A stretch of DNA of 64,000 nucleotides from JACVRW01 sp963814095 (GTDB taxonomy: Bacteria > Actinomycetota > Thermoleophilia > Solirubrobacterales > Thermoleophilaceae): contig CAWFBT010000016.1 of NCBI GenBank assembly GCA_963814095.1, forward strand, positions 62,001-126,000, written 5' to 3'. The translations under genes were made by a program, and so were the position numbers. Position 1 is the stretch's first letter. Each line of letters opens with the position of its first letter. Under the pieces are notes generated by a model. It had not been told where the DNA came from, searched no databases, and saw only the letters and a program-made list of their open reading frames with translations. This document shows positions 1 through 9,538 of this stretch, piece after piece.

Positions 1-258
1 CAGCGCGACAGCGCGGCGGCCGCGACGCTCTGGCGCGAGCAGGCGATCACCGGGAGACAGCGCCTGCGCCGGGCCCGCGCGCTGGTTGCCGAGCTGACGC
101 GGTCGGGCGGGCGCCGGCTGGGCCGGGCACGGCGGCTGGTCACGCGCTACCGGCGCGAGCTCGGCTGGCAGCGGGCCGTGCTGGCCGACTACCGGATCCG
201 CACGGGCCTGCACGCGGCGGCGGCCGCGGACCTCAGGGCGCTGATCGCCGGCCCCTGA
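1..258 (+). CDS. C-terminal part of an unknown Arg/Ala-rich protein (5' truncated)
   Basis: The forward frame is open from the first base to a TGA at 256-258, leaving about 85 residues of a protein whose start lies outside the window. The visible part is helical and very rich in Arg and Ala (for example RRLGRARRLVTRYRRELGW), with no recognisable catalytic motif and no membrane segment. It may be the tail of a DNA- or RNA-binding or coiled-coil protein, but I do not recognise the family. Codon use matches the neighbours, which is the main reason for calling it real. Confidence 0.5.
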   Translation, partial: QRDSAAAATLWREQAITGRQRLRRARALVAELTRSGGRRLGRARRLVTRYRRELGWQRAVLADYRIRTGLHAAAAADLRALIAGP

Positions 259-289
259 GCGGCCGCGACCATCTATCTTCGGCGCGACC

Positions 290-904
290 GTGACCGACGT
301 GCCGGAGAACGAGCGCCCGGCCGACCTCAGGCGTCGCGCCGCCGAGCTGCTCGAGCACAACCTGCAGCGGGTCGAGACGACGCCGCGCCGTCCGCTCGAC
401 CCCAACCTGATCCGTACCGAGGCCGACCAGGCGGTGGTCAACGTGTCGGCCGCCTTCGAGACCCTCAACGCGCTCGGTCTCGTGACCGAGGCGGACCGCG
501 AGCGCTTCTTCCGGCGGCTGCGCGAGATCACGAGCACGGCGTACGCGCCGTTCCGCGGCGTCGAGCTCAGGCGCGTGGTGCGCGCCGAGTCCGCGCGTGA
601 GACGCCCGGCCTGCACCTCCTCGCCGCCGAGCTCTACGGCGACGGGGTGCTGCTGCGCTGGCTGTTCGTGTCGCCGCCCGCCAACCCGGACAGCGCCGGG
701 AGCGGCGAGCACAAGCCGCCCGCCGCCTTCTCGCTCTGGGACGACGCCGGGACCGCCTACACGCCGCAGGGCGGCGGCTGGATCCCGGGGCACCACCTGC
801 GCGGCGATACCGCGTTCGTCCCCGCCGTGCCTGCCGCCGCGACGAAGCTCGAGATCGCAGCCGGACGCCACCGCTTCGAGCTGCAGCTGCGCCCCCCGGC
901 CTAG
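290..904 (+). CDS. hypothetical protein, 204 aa
   Basis: This frame starts at GTG 290. A TATCTT hexamer at 274-279 sits 10 nt upstream and there is no clear ribosome binding site, a pattern seen at many starts in this window. The N-terminal half (about 1-95) is charged and helical. The C-terminal half looks like a beta-rich domain with alternating hydrophobic strands (LHLLAAELYGDGVLLRWLFV, then FSLWDDAGTAY). There is no signal peptide or membrane segment, so it is probably cytosolic. I do not recognise a named family. Its end lies 10 bases from the end of the convergent gene at 915-1436. Confidence 0.65.
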   Translation: MTDVPENERPADLRRRAAELLEHNLQRVETTPRRPLDPNLIRTEADQAVVNVSAAFETLNALGLVTEADRERFFRRLREITSTAYAPFRGVELRRVVRAESARETPGLHLLAAELYGDGVLLRWLFVSPPANPDSAGSGEHKPPAAFSLWDDAGTAYTPQGGGWIPGHHLRGDTAFVPAVPAAATKLEIAAGRHRFELQLRPPA

Positions 905-914
905 GACCAAGGCC

Positions 915-1436
915 TCAGGCCGCGGGTGCCGGCGGGGTGGTGGGCGCCGGCGCGGCGGGCGCCGCCTCGACGGGCGCCGGTGCCGGAGCGGCCTCGACCG
1001 GCGCGGGTGCGGGCGCAGTCTCGGCGGGCGGAGCGGGAGCCGTCTCGACGGGCGCCGTCTCGACGGGTGCGGGCGCCGGGGCCGCCGGAGCGGGCTCGCT
1101 CGGCGCCGCGGGCGCCTCTTCCGCAGTCGGCTCCTCCGCGCTCGGCTCCTCGGTCTGCGGCGGCGTCTGCGGCTCGGCCGGCTCCGGTGCGGGCACGGCG
1201 TCGTCGACGTCCTCGTCGTCCCGGTCCCGAGACAGGTCCTCGAGCACGTCGAGCGGGCCGCGGTCGTCCGTGTCCTCGTCGCGCGCCGAGCGCCGCTCGC
1301 GCTGAGGCTCGTCGCCTTCGTCGAGCACGTCACGTGGGCCGCGGTCCTCCGCGTCGTCGTCGCGCGCCGGGCGCCGGTCGCGCTGGGGCTCGTCGCCTTC
1401 GTCGCTCACGGGATCGACCGGGCTGGTCTCATCCAC
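915..1436 (-). CDS. acidic, Pro/Ala-rich low-complexity protein or detached C-terminal tail
   Basis: This 173-residue frame starts at GTG 1436 and overlaps the end of the upstream minus-strand gene by 8 nt. It has two near-identical 27-residue units (DEGDEPQRDRRPARDDDAED and DEGDEPQRERRSARDEDTDD are their beginnings), then a stretch of APAPVE/APAPVEAAP repeats that ends Pro/Ala-rich. There is no folded domain. Two readings fit. It may be a translationally coupled small protein. Or it may be the natural tail of the preceding membrane protein, cut off by an indel near 1430-1490, since the frame stays coding-like (DAAPDVDETSP) upstream of the GTG. I favour the tail reading slightly. Confidence 0.5.
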   Translation of the reverse strand: MDETSPVDPVSDEGDEPQRDRRPARDDDAEDRGPRDVLDEGDEPQRERRSARDEDTDDRGPLDVLEDLSRDRDDEDVDDAVPAPEPAEPQTPPQTEEPSAEEPTAEEAPAAPSEPAPAAPAPAPVETAPVETAPAPPAETAPAPAPVEAAPAPAPVEAAPAAPAPTTPPAPAA

Positions 1437-2385
1437 ATCGGGCGCGGCGTCGATCCTCGTCGCCGGTCACCGGCCGCTGCGGCGGCGCCGACACCTCGAG
1501 AATCATCGCGGTGGGCGCGGGCGTCATCTCGACCCGCACCACCGGCTGCGGGGGCGGAGGAGCGGGCGCGGCGGGTGCGACCGGCGCCGGCGGAGCGGCC
1601 TGGGCGCCGGCCGTCTGCGCGGCCACCTGCGTGTTCGCGGCGTCCTTCGCCCTCCCGGCGGGCGCGGGCCCATCGCTGCGTGACGCGTTCGCGCTGGCCG
1701 CGGCCGGGGCGGCGGGACCGCCTGAAGGAGCGGCCGGGGCGGCGAAGGCCTGACCCACGTCGCCTGCTGCGCCGGGCACCAACCCGGCGACCATACCGCC
1801 GGAGCCCTGCGCGGCGCCGCCGGTCTCCTTGGAACCGCGCTCGCCGGCGTCGCGCGCCGCGACGTCGTCGCCGCTCGCGGCCTCGTCGCTCCCGGCGGGC
1901 TGAAGCGGTGCGATCGGGATCACCTCGGCTTGGCTCAGCACGCCCACGCCGACCACCCCGGCGGCGGCGACCGCCGCCCCCACCGGGATCGGCGAGCTGA
2001 ACGGCAGGCGCAGCGGCGAGCGGCGGCTCGGTGCGACCTCGTCCGGCTGGACGCCGACCTCGGGCGCCTTCGCCTCGGCGATGAACGGCTCGAGCGCGAT
2101 GCGCGGAACGGTCTGGTCGATCAACTCGCGCAGCGGCACGCGGCCGCCGCTGCGGCGCTGCGTCCAGGCGATGATCAGGAGCGCGCGGTCGAAGCTGCCC
2201 TGCAGGTCGTGCCCGCGCGGATCGGCCTTGAGCGCGACTTCCCAGGCGGCCTCGCAGTAGCCGAGCAGCGTCGCGCGCGGCACGGCCGGGTAGCTCTCTC
2301 GCGCGCGTGCGAGCGCGAGCGCACGCTGGACCTCGAGGTCAGCGAGCGGGTCTACCTGGAGTCCTATGCCGAGGTCGCGGTCCAT
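1429..2385 (-). CDS. single-pass membrane protein with Ala/Pro-rich extracytoplasmic region
   Basis: The likely start is ATG 2385 (MDRDLGIGLQ), giving 318 residues; upstream in-frame starts would run into the divergent promoter. Residues 15-105 form a helical, conserved-looking cytosolic domain (ALLIIAWTQRRSGGRVPLREL). Residues about 132-151 are one membrane helix (IPVGAAVAAAGVVGVGVL), followed by a long Ala/Gly/Pro-rich region. The layout resembles anti-sigma-like or envelope-anchoring proteins, but no signature residues support a specific call. It is divergent from the MinD/ParA-like ATPase at 2469. Its last residues are basic and may result from a frameshift into the tail encoded at 915-1436. 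Confidence 0.6.
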   Translation of the reverse strand: MDRDLGIGLQVDPLADLEVQRALALARARESYPAVPRATLLGYCEAAWEVALKADPRGHDLQGSFDRALLIIAWTQRRSGGRVPLRELIDQTVPRIALEPFIAEAKAPEVGVQPDEVAPSRRSPLRLPFSSPIPVGAAVAAAGVVGVGVLSQAEVIPIAPLQPAGSDEAASGDDVAARDAGERGSKETGGAAQGSGGMVAGLVPGAAGDVGQAFAAPAAPSGGPAAPAAASANASRSDGPAPAGRAKDAANTQVAAQTAGAQAAPPAPVAPAAPAPPPPQPVVRVEMTPAPTAMILEVSAPPQRPVTGDEDRRRARCG

Positions 2386-2456
2386 GGCCGATCTGCGCGC
2401 TCTGAGTGTCCCCCGCGCCGGGCGTACCCAAACGCTCACTAGAAGCCGCAGCAGGG

Positions 2457-2462
2457 TATAAG
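2457..2462 (+). promoter_or_regulatory. -10 box of a probable leaderless promoter (TATAAG)
   Basis: TATAAG matches the -10 consensus at five of six positions and lies 6 nt before ATG 2469. The transcript would therefore start at or next to the start codon. No good -35 hexamer is visible at the usual distance. Confidence 0.4.
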
Positions 2463-2468
2463 ACATCG

Positions 2469-3563
2469 ATGGCCGAGGGGACACCTCCGCGCTTCAAGCT
2501 GACCGGCACCACGGCCGGCAGCGGCACGCCGCGCGAACGCCCCCCGAGCGACGCCCCCGAGGCTCCGCCGCCGAGGGCGAACGGGCGCCCGCCGGCCCGC
2601 CCGCCCGACTCGAGCGGCTTCCGCCGCGGCGACGTCTACACGCGGCCGGTCGTCCAGGGCCGCGAGGTCCGCGAGGGGACCTGGTCGCGGCTGCGTGGGC
2701 GCATGCGCGAGCTCGCGACGAGCGAGGGCGAGCGCCGCGAGCAGGAGCTCGATCAGGCGCTCCATGAGGCACCGCGCGCCACGCGCACGAACACGATCGC
2801 GGTCGTCTCACCCAAGGGCGGGGTGGGAAAGACGACCTGCACCTTCCTCGTCGGCAACCTCCTGGCGCAGGCGCTCAACCTGCGTGTGGTCGCGGTCGAT
2901 GCGAACCGCGACTTCGGCACGCTCGCCTCACTCGCCCCCGACGACGCCCGCGTCGACCGCACACTGGCCGACCTGCTTCCCCACCTCGAGCACATCGACT
3001 CGGTCTCGGACGTGCTCGCCTACGTGTCGCAGCTGCCCTCGGGCCTGCACGTGCTCGCCGCGCCGGAGCAGGCCGAGGTGATGGCCGCCATGACGCCCGA
3101 GACCTACGGCGACCTGCTCGACCTGCTCGGGCGCTTCTACGAGGTGATCCTGCTCGACCTGGGCACCGGGATCATCGACCCGCTGGCCCAGTTCGGGATC
3201 CGCCGCGCCGACCAGGCCCTGCTCGTCACGACCCCGGAGTACGTGACGGCCGACAAGGTGCTCGGCGCGCTGCGCTACCTCAACGCCGAGGCCGGCTGGG
3301 ACAGCGGCGACGCCGAGGAGAGCCTCAACCGCAAGCGCCTGACGGTCGTGCTCAACAGGGCGCCGTCGGAGCGCTCGGGCGACCGCAAGGTGATCGAGTC
3401 CGCCTTCCGGCGCTTCGGAATCGGCCGCCACGTGACGATCCCGTACGACGACAGGCTGCGGGTGATGCTCGACTCGGCCACCTACTCGCTCGGCGAGCTC
3501 GACCGCTCGGTGCGCCTGCCGGTGAAGCGGCTCGGGGTCGACGTCGTCGACCGGCTGATCTGA
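2469..3563 (+). CDS. MinD/ParA-like P-loop ATPase
   Basis: From ATG 2469 the product is 364 residues. Residues 1-105 are a disordered Pro/Arg-rich leader. A SIMIBI-class ATPase domain follows, with the deviant Walker A motif SPKGGVGKTT at 114-123 (signature Lys116 and P-loop Lys121), a switch-like DANRDFGT segment and a hydrophobic strand ending in Asp (VILLDLGTGI). Members of this family act as ATP-dependent membrane or nucleoid switches that position cargo or secretion and pilus machines. With no ParB-like partner or parS site nearby, a chromosome-segregation role is not supported. The divergent membrane protein and the coiled-coil protein 6 nt downstream are possible partners. Confidence 0.85.
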   Translation: MAEGTPPRFKLTGTTAGSGTPRERPPSDAPEAPPPRANGRPPARPPDSSGFRRGDVYTRPVVQGREVREGTWSRLRGRMRELATSEGERREQELDQALHEAPRATRTNTIAVVSPKGGVGKTTCTFLVGNLLAQALNLRVVAVDANRDFGTLASLAPDDARVDRTLADLLPHLEHIDSVSDVLAYVSQLPSGLHVLAAPEQAEVMAAMTPETYGDLLDLLGRFYEVILLDLGTGIIDPLAQFGIRRADQALLVTTPEYVTADKVLGALRYLNAEAGWDSGDAEESLNRKRLTVVLNRAPSERSGDRKVIESAFRRFGIGRHVTIPYDDRLRVMLDSATYSLGELDRSVRLPVKRLGVDVVDRLI

Positions 3564-3569
3564 GCGGGC

Positions 3570-3923
3570 GTGCCGCGGACGATCAGAGAGCGGCCCCGCT
3601 ACGCGTTGCTGCTGGGCCTCGGGTTGGCGGGCCTGGTCGCGCTCGGCGTCGCCGCCGGGCTCCTGCTGGCGGGTGGCGACGACTCGCCTGACCCGGCCCC
3701 CGACCGCGGCGCGAGCGCCGAGGCCCGTCAGCTGCGTGCCACGCGCGCGGAGCTCGAGGACTCGCAGGCGAAGCTCGACTCGCTCGAGGGCGAGCGCGAG
3801 AACGTCGGCGACGCGGTGGCCAGGCAGCGCACCCGTGCCGAAGCCTGGCGACGCCGCGCGCTGCGGGCCGAGCGTCGCAACCGCGGGCTGCGCCGGGCGC
3901 TCGCTCAGGCTCGCCAGGAGTAG
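3570..3923 (+). CDS. membrane-anchored coiled-coil protein
   Basis: The start is GTG 3570, 6 nt after the MinD-like gene, so the two are likely cotranscribed. The 117-residue product has a short basic N-terminus and one membrane helix at about 12-35 (LLLGLGLAGLVALGVAAGLLLAGG). A charged heptad-like coiled coil then runs from about 50 to the end (RATRAELEDSQAKLDSLEGE). That is the shape of a small bitopic scaffold protein. No enzymatic motif is present. Its stop is 4 nt from the stop of hspR on the other strand. Confidence 0.65.
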   Translation: MPRTIRERPRYALLLGLGLAGLVALGVAAGLLLAGGDDSPDPAPDRGASAEARQLRATRAELEDSQAKLDSLEGERENVGDAVARQRTRAEAWRRRALRAERRNRGLRRALAQARQE

Positions 3924-3927
3924 GGCG

Positions 3928-4377
3928 CTAGCGCCCGGGGCGCTCGATCGGGACGCGTACCGCGCGAATGCCGTCGCGCGGCATGAGCTCCCGCCCGGGC
4001 GGTTCGTACAGCACCAGCTCGCGCTTGAAGGAGCGCCGCACGCGCTCGATCTCGGCCGCCAGCTCGGCCTGCACGCGTTCCGCCTGGCGCTCGATGTTGC
4101 GCATGCGCCGGCGCATCCGGTCGATCTCCTCCTCCAGCTCGAACACGCGCTCGACGCCCGCGAGGTTCATGCCGAGCTCGCTCGTGAGCTGCTGGATCCG
4201 CCTGAGCCGCTCGACGTCGTCCTGTGAGTAGAGGCGCGTGTTCTTCGGCGAGCGCTTCGGGGTGATGAGGCCGCGCGCCTCATAGATCCGCAGCGTCTGC
4301 GGATGCATGCCGGCGAGCTCGGCGGCCACCGAGATCATGTAGACGCCGCGCGCGCGCCCGGGGGGCTCGACCGCCAT
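3928..4377 (-). CDS. hspR: HspR, MerR-family heat-shock repressor
   Basis: This is the last gene of the dnaK-grpE-dnaJ-hspR operon. The 149-residue protein has a MerR-type winged helix at about 14-80 (MHPQTLRIYEARGLITPKRS, then NTRLYSQDDVERLRRI). A long coiled-coil dimerisation region follows (ELEEEIDRMRRRMRNIERQ). In Streptomyces and mycobacteria HspR represses this same operon, using DnaK as co-repressor. The gene lies 6 nt after dnaJ. No clear HspR (HAIR) site, CTTGAGT-N7-ACTCAAG, was found by eye upstream of dnaK, so the autoregulatory link is inferred from gene order. Confidence 0.93.
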   Translation of the reverse strand: MAVEPPGRARGVYMISVAAELAGMHPQTLRIYEARGLITPKRSPKNTRLYSQDDVERLRRIQQLTSELGMNLAGVERVFELEEEIDRMRRRMRNIERQAERVQAELAAEIERVRRSFKRELVLYEPPGRELMPRDGIRAVRVPIERPGR

Positions 4378-4383
4378 CGCTCG

Positions 4384-5481
4384 CTACTTCCTCCCCGCGA
4401 GCAGCCGCTCGCGCGGGTTGCCGTCGATCACGGTGGCCAGCTCGTCGACGACCTCCGCCTGCTCCTTCGAGAGCTCGCTCGGCACCTCGATCGAGAGCCG
4501 GTAGTGGATGTCGCCGCGGCCCTTGCCGTTCAGCTTCGGCGGCCCCTCGCCCCTCAGACGCTGCACGGTGCCGTGCTGGGTGCCGGACGGGACCCGGATG
4601 CGCTTCGTGCCGGCCAGCGTCGGGACCTCGATCGTCGCGCCCCGGATCGCCTCCGGGATCGTGATCGGCACCTCGACCTCGAGGTTGTCGCCCTTGCGGC
4701 GGAAGATCGGCGAGTCGGTTACGTGCGTGACCACGTACAGGTCACCCGAGGCGCCGCCGCGGGGACCGGCCTCGCCCTTGCCGGCGAGCCGGACGCGGCT
4801 GCCCTCGCGGACGCCGGCCGGGATGTTCACGCGGTAGCGCTTGACCTGGCGCGTGCGGCCGGTGCCGTCGCAGGTCGGGCAGGGGTCCTTGATCTCGGTG
4901 CCGGTCCCGCCGCACTGGCGGCAGGGCTGGGTGATCGAGAAGAGCCCCTGCGACTCGGCCTCGACGCCGCGTCCCTGGCAGCGCGAGCAGATCGTCGGCT
5001 GCGTGCCGGGCTTCGCTCCGGTGCCGCGGCAGGTCGGGCAGGGCGCGGACAGCGGCACCGACACCGGGATCTGCGCGCCCTCCATCGCTTGGTCGAACGA
5101 GATGTGCACCTCGGTCTCGAGGTCGCGGCCGCGCTCGGGCCCGGCCGAGCCGCCGCGACCGGTCCCGCCTCCGAAGAGGTCGGACAGGATGTCGCCAAAG
5201 CCGCCGAAGCCGCTCCCGCCGCCGCCTGTGCGGAAGGCGCCGGGGTCGAAGCCGCCACCGAAGATCCCGCCGCCCGAGTCGTACTCCTTGCGCTTCTTCT
5301 CGTCGGACAGGATCGAGTAGGCCTGCTGGACCTCCTTGAAGCGCTCCTCGGCGCCCTTGTCGCCGTGGTTCGCGTCCGGGTGGTACTGGCGCGCCAGCTT
5401 GCGGTAGGCCTTCTTGATCTCCTCGTCGGAGGCCTTGCGGTCGACGCCCAGCGCCTTGTAGGGGTCCTTCACCGCCGGCAT
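4384..5481 (-). CDS. dnaJ: DnaJ (Hsp40) co-chaperone
   Basis: The 365-residue protein has the full type I DnaJ architecture. There is a J domain with HPD in YHPDANHG near residue 35 and a Gly/Phe-rich linker (GGGFDPGAFRTGGGGSGFGG). Four CxxCxGxG zinc-binding repeats follow (CPTCRGTG, CSRCQGRG, CRQCGGTG, CPTCDGTG), then two C-terminal substrate-binding beta domains. It stimulates the DnaK ATPase and delivers unfolded clients. It lies 2 nt from grpE and 6 nt from hspR on the same strand, so it is surely in one operon. Length is normal and every key motif is intact. Confidence 0.97.
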   Translation of the reverse strand: MPAVKDPYKALGVDRKASDEEIKKAYRKLARQYHPDANHGDKGAEERFKEVQQAYSILSDEKKRKEYDSGGGIFGGGFDPGAFRTGGGGSGFGGFGDILSDLFGGGTGRGGSAGPERGRDLETEVHISFDQAMEGAQIPVSVPLSAPCPTCRGTGAKPGTQPTICSRCQGRGVEAESQGLFSITQPCRQCGGTGTEIKDPCPTCDGTGRTRQVKRYRVNIPAGVREGSRVRLAGKGEAGPRGGASGDLYVVTHVTDSPIFRRKGDNLEVEVPITIPEAIRGATIEVPTLAGTKRIRVPSGTQHGTVQRLRGEGPPKLNGKGRGDIHYRLSIEVPSELSKEQAEVVDELATVIDGNPRERLLAGRK

Positions 5482-5483
5482 GG

Positions 5484-6061
5484 CTATGCGGACACCACCA
5501 CGCGGGCCGGACGAAGCACCGTGCCGTTGGCGCGGTAGCCCTTCTCGACGACGTCGATCACGACACCGGACTCGGCGCCGTCCTGGGGCCGCATCGAGAG
5601 TGCCTCGTGCTCACCCGGATCGAAGCGCTCGCCGCTCGGGTCGAACTGCTGGACGCCGTTGCGCTCGAGCACCGCGATCAGCTCAGAGTGGACGAGCCGG
5701 ACGCCCTCGGCGAGGTGCTGCTCGGACTCGCCGGCGGACGCGAGAGCGCGCTCCAGGTTGTCGACCACCGGGAGCAGCTCGCGGACGAGCCCGCTCTTCG
5801 CGCGCTCACCCGCGGCGGCCGCCTCCTTGGCAGCGCGCTTGCGGTAGTTCTCGAAGTCGGCCTGGGAGCGGCGGGCGAGGTCGAGGTACTCATCGCGCTC
5901 GCGCTGGGTGCGCGCGAGCGGGTCCTCGGCCTCGACCGCCTCCTTCTCCTCGAACTGCTCCCGCTCGTTCTGCGGGTCCTCCTCGCCGGAGGGCTCGCCC
6001 GCCTCGTCGCGAGACGTGACAGGTTCCTCCTCCGGCGGGACGGGCGGGTTCTCGAACATCA

Positions 6062-6062
<1 letters not shown>
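5484..6062 (-). CDS. grpE: GrpE nucleotide-exchange factor
   Basis: The 192-residue protein begins with an acidic disordered segment (PPVPPEEEPVTSRDEAGEPS). A long helix follows, containing the family motif DFENYRKRAAKEAAAAGERA, and then the beta-wing domain ending with VVEKGYRANGTVLRPARVVV. GrpE dimers release ADP from DnaK and act as a thermosensor. Its start codon overlaps the dnaK stop, giving tight coupling. Confidence 0.96.
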
Positions 6063-7987
<1,925 letters not shown>

Positions 7988-8118
7988 CCGTACGTTCTCC
8001 TTTGCCGCTTGCAATCGAAAGAAATCTGAGTGCGAGTATGGCAGATCATCGACGCGGCGCCAATGACGGGGCCCGCCGGGGCGCAGTCAGGCCTGCGGCG
8101 CGGGCACCCATCAGCCAT

Positions 8119-8124
8119 TAGGCT
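8119..8124 (+). promoter_or_regulatory. TAGGCT -10-like box before the FKBP gene
   Basis: TAGGCT lies 9 nt before ATG 8134, and no ribosome binding site stands between them. The same hexamer at the same distance precedes other genes in this window (14061, 22643 and 48470), which supports a leaderless promoter. Confidence 0.45.
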
Positions 8125-8133
8125 TCCGCGGCC

Positions 8134-8685
8134 ATGCCTCGCCGCCCGCTCGCGCCGCTCGTCCTGCTCGCGCTGCTTGCGGCGCTTGCGCTCGCGGCCT
8201 GCGGCGACGACGACTCCGACTCCGGCGGCGGGTCGGCGGACACGAGCCGGCAGGAGAGCGATCCTGCACCTGAGACGGGCACCGAGACGGAGGCCCCGAC
8301 GGACCTCACGGACACGAGCGTCAAGCCGGTGATCGACAAGCCCTCCGGGACGCCGCCGCGGCGGATCGTCAAGGAGGACATCGTCAAGGGCAAGGGTCCG
8401 GGCGCGAAGCCGGGCGACACCGTGATCGTCAACTACGTGGGCGTCAGCTTCTCGACAGGCGAGGAGTTCGACGCGTCCTGGGATTCGGGCCAGCCGTTCC
8501 CCGTCCAGCTGGGCGCCGGCGGTGTCATCGAGGGCTGGGAGAAGGGACTCGTCGGCATCAAGAAGGGTGGCCGGCGCGAGCTGATCATCCCGCCCGAGCA
8601 GGCCTACGGCGCGCAGGGAGCGCCGCCGTCGATCGGGCCGAACGAGACGCTCGTCTTCGTGATCGACGCGCTCGAGATCCTCTAG
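8134..8685 (+). CDS. FKBP-type peptidyl-prolyl isomerase lipoprotein
   Basis: The 183-residue protein has a lipoprotein signal peptide (LVLLALLAALALAAC, lipobox Cys near residue 23) and an acidic linker. An FKBP domain covers about 85-183, with the family features GDTVIVNYVG, GEEFDASW, GVIEGWEKGLVGIKKGG, a proline-containing PPEQAYG loop and LVFVIDALEIL. It should catalyse prolyl cis-trans isomerisation of exported proteins while anchored to the outer face of the membrane. The gene stands alone, divergent from dnaK. Confidence 0.92.
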   Translation: MPRRPLAPLVLLALLAALALAACGDDDSDSGGGSADTSRQESDPAPETGTETEAPTDLTDTSVKPVIDKPSGTPPRRIVKEDIVKGKGPGAKPGDTVIVNYVGVSFSTGEEFDASWDSGQPFPVQLGAGGVIEGWEKGLVGIKKGGRRELIIPPEQAYGAQGAPPSIGPNETLVFVIDALEIL

Positions 8686-8701
8686 GAGTAGCCTCACCTG
8701 C

Positions 8702-9538
8702 ATGAGTCGCAGCACCGGCCCGGCTGCAGACGAGATGGCCCAGGCGCAGGATCTGCCGCAGCTCGATGCGAGCTCGCTGGTCGACGGCGAGCGCCTCGAG
8801 GCGGAGGTCAAGGCCATGTACCGGCACGTCGCGCGCGAGGAGAGCGCCGACCTGCACTTCGAGCTGGGCAGAGAGCTCGCCGAGGAGCTCGGCTACCCGC
8901 CCGAGCTGCTCGATGCGATCCCTGCCGAGGCGGTCGGCTCGTTCGCGGGCGTCGGCTATCACCTCGACCTCGCCACCCTGCGGCCGGGCGAGACGGTGCT
9001 CGACCTCGGCTCGGGCTCGGGCACGGATGTCTTCTGCGCGGCCGTGCAGGTCGGCGAGTCGGGCCGCGTCGTCGGCGTCGACATCACCGACGAGCAGCTC
9101 GCCAAGGCTGCGCGCCTGCGTGAGCGCGACGGCTTCAGCCAGGTCGAGCTCGTCGAGTCGCACATCGAGGAGCTGCCGTTCGAGGACGCGAGCTTCGACG
9201 TCGTCATCTCGAACGGCGTGATCAACCTGTCGGTGCTGAAGGGACGCGTCTTCGCCGAGGCCGCGCGCGTGCTCCGTCCCGGCGGCCGCTTCGCTATCAC
9301 CGACATCGTCAGCGGACGCGCACTCAAGGAGCGCACGCGTCGCAACGTGGAGCTGTGGGCCGCCTGCATCGCGGGAGCGATCCCGCGCACGAAGTACCTC
9401 GAGGCGCTCGCGGCGGAAGGCCTCGAGACGAAGGAGGTGCGGAAGAACGACTACCGCTTCACCTCCGATCGCGCGCTCGACGCCTGCAGCACCTACGAGG
9501 TCGAGAGCATCTCGCTGCTCGCCGTCAAGAGCGCCTAG
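8702..9538 (+). CDS. ArsM-like SAM-dependent methyltransferase
   Basis: The 278-residue class I methyltransferase has the SAM-binding glycine loop VLDLGSGSGTDVF at about 100. It also has the late motifs SHIEELPFEDASFDVVISN and RVLRPGGRFAITDI. Overall order and the WAACIAGAIPR segment resemble arsenite methyltransferase (ArsM). However, the motif usually written NCVINL reads NGVINL here, so a key arsenic-binding Cys is absent. The native substrate is therefore uncertain. A TAGCCT box at 8689-8694 lies 7 nt before the ATG. Its stop overlaps the stop of the convergent gene in a shared CTAG. Confidence 0.8.
   Translation: MSRSTGPAADEMAQAQDLPQLDASSLVDGERLEAEVKAMYRHVAREESADLHFELGRELAEELGYPPELLDAIPAEAVGSFAGVGYHLDLATLRPGETVLDLGSGSGTDVFCAAVQVGESGRVVGVDITDEQLAKAARLRERDGFSQVELVESHIEELPFEDASFDVVISNGVINLSVLKGRVFAEAARVLRPGGRFAITDIVSGRALKERTRRNVELWAACIAGAIPRTKYLEALAAEGLETKEVRKNDYRFTSDRALDACSTYEVESISLLAVKSA

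Noticed and set aside
2469..3563. ParA chromosome-partition protein
   Set aside because: No ParB gene or parS palindrome is nearby, and the long disordered leader is unlike chromosomal ParA; only the broader MinD/ParA fold is supported.
7988..8133. HspR (HAIR) or CIRCE operator upstream of dnaK
   Set aside because: No CTTGAGT-N7-ACTCAAG or GCACTC-N9-GAGTGC pair could be found by eye; only an unpaired GAGTGCGAGT run is present.
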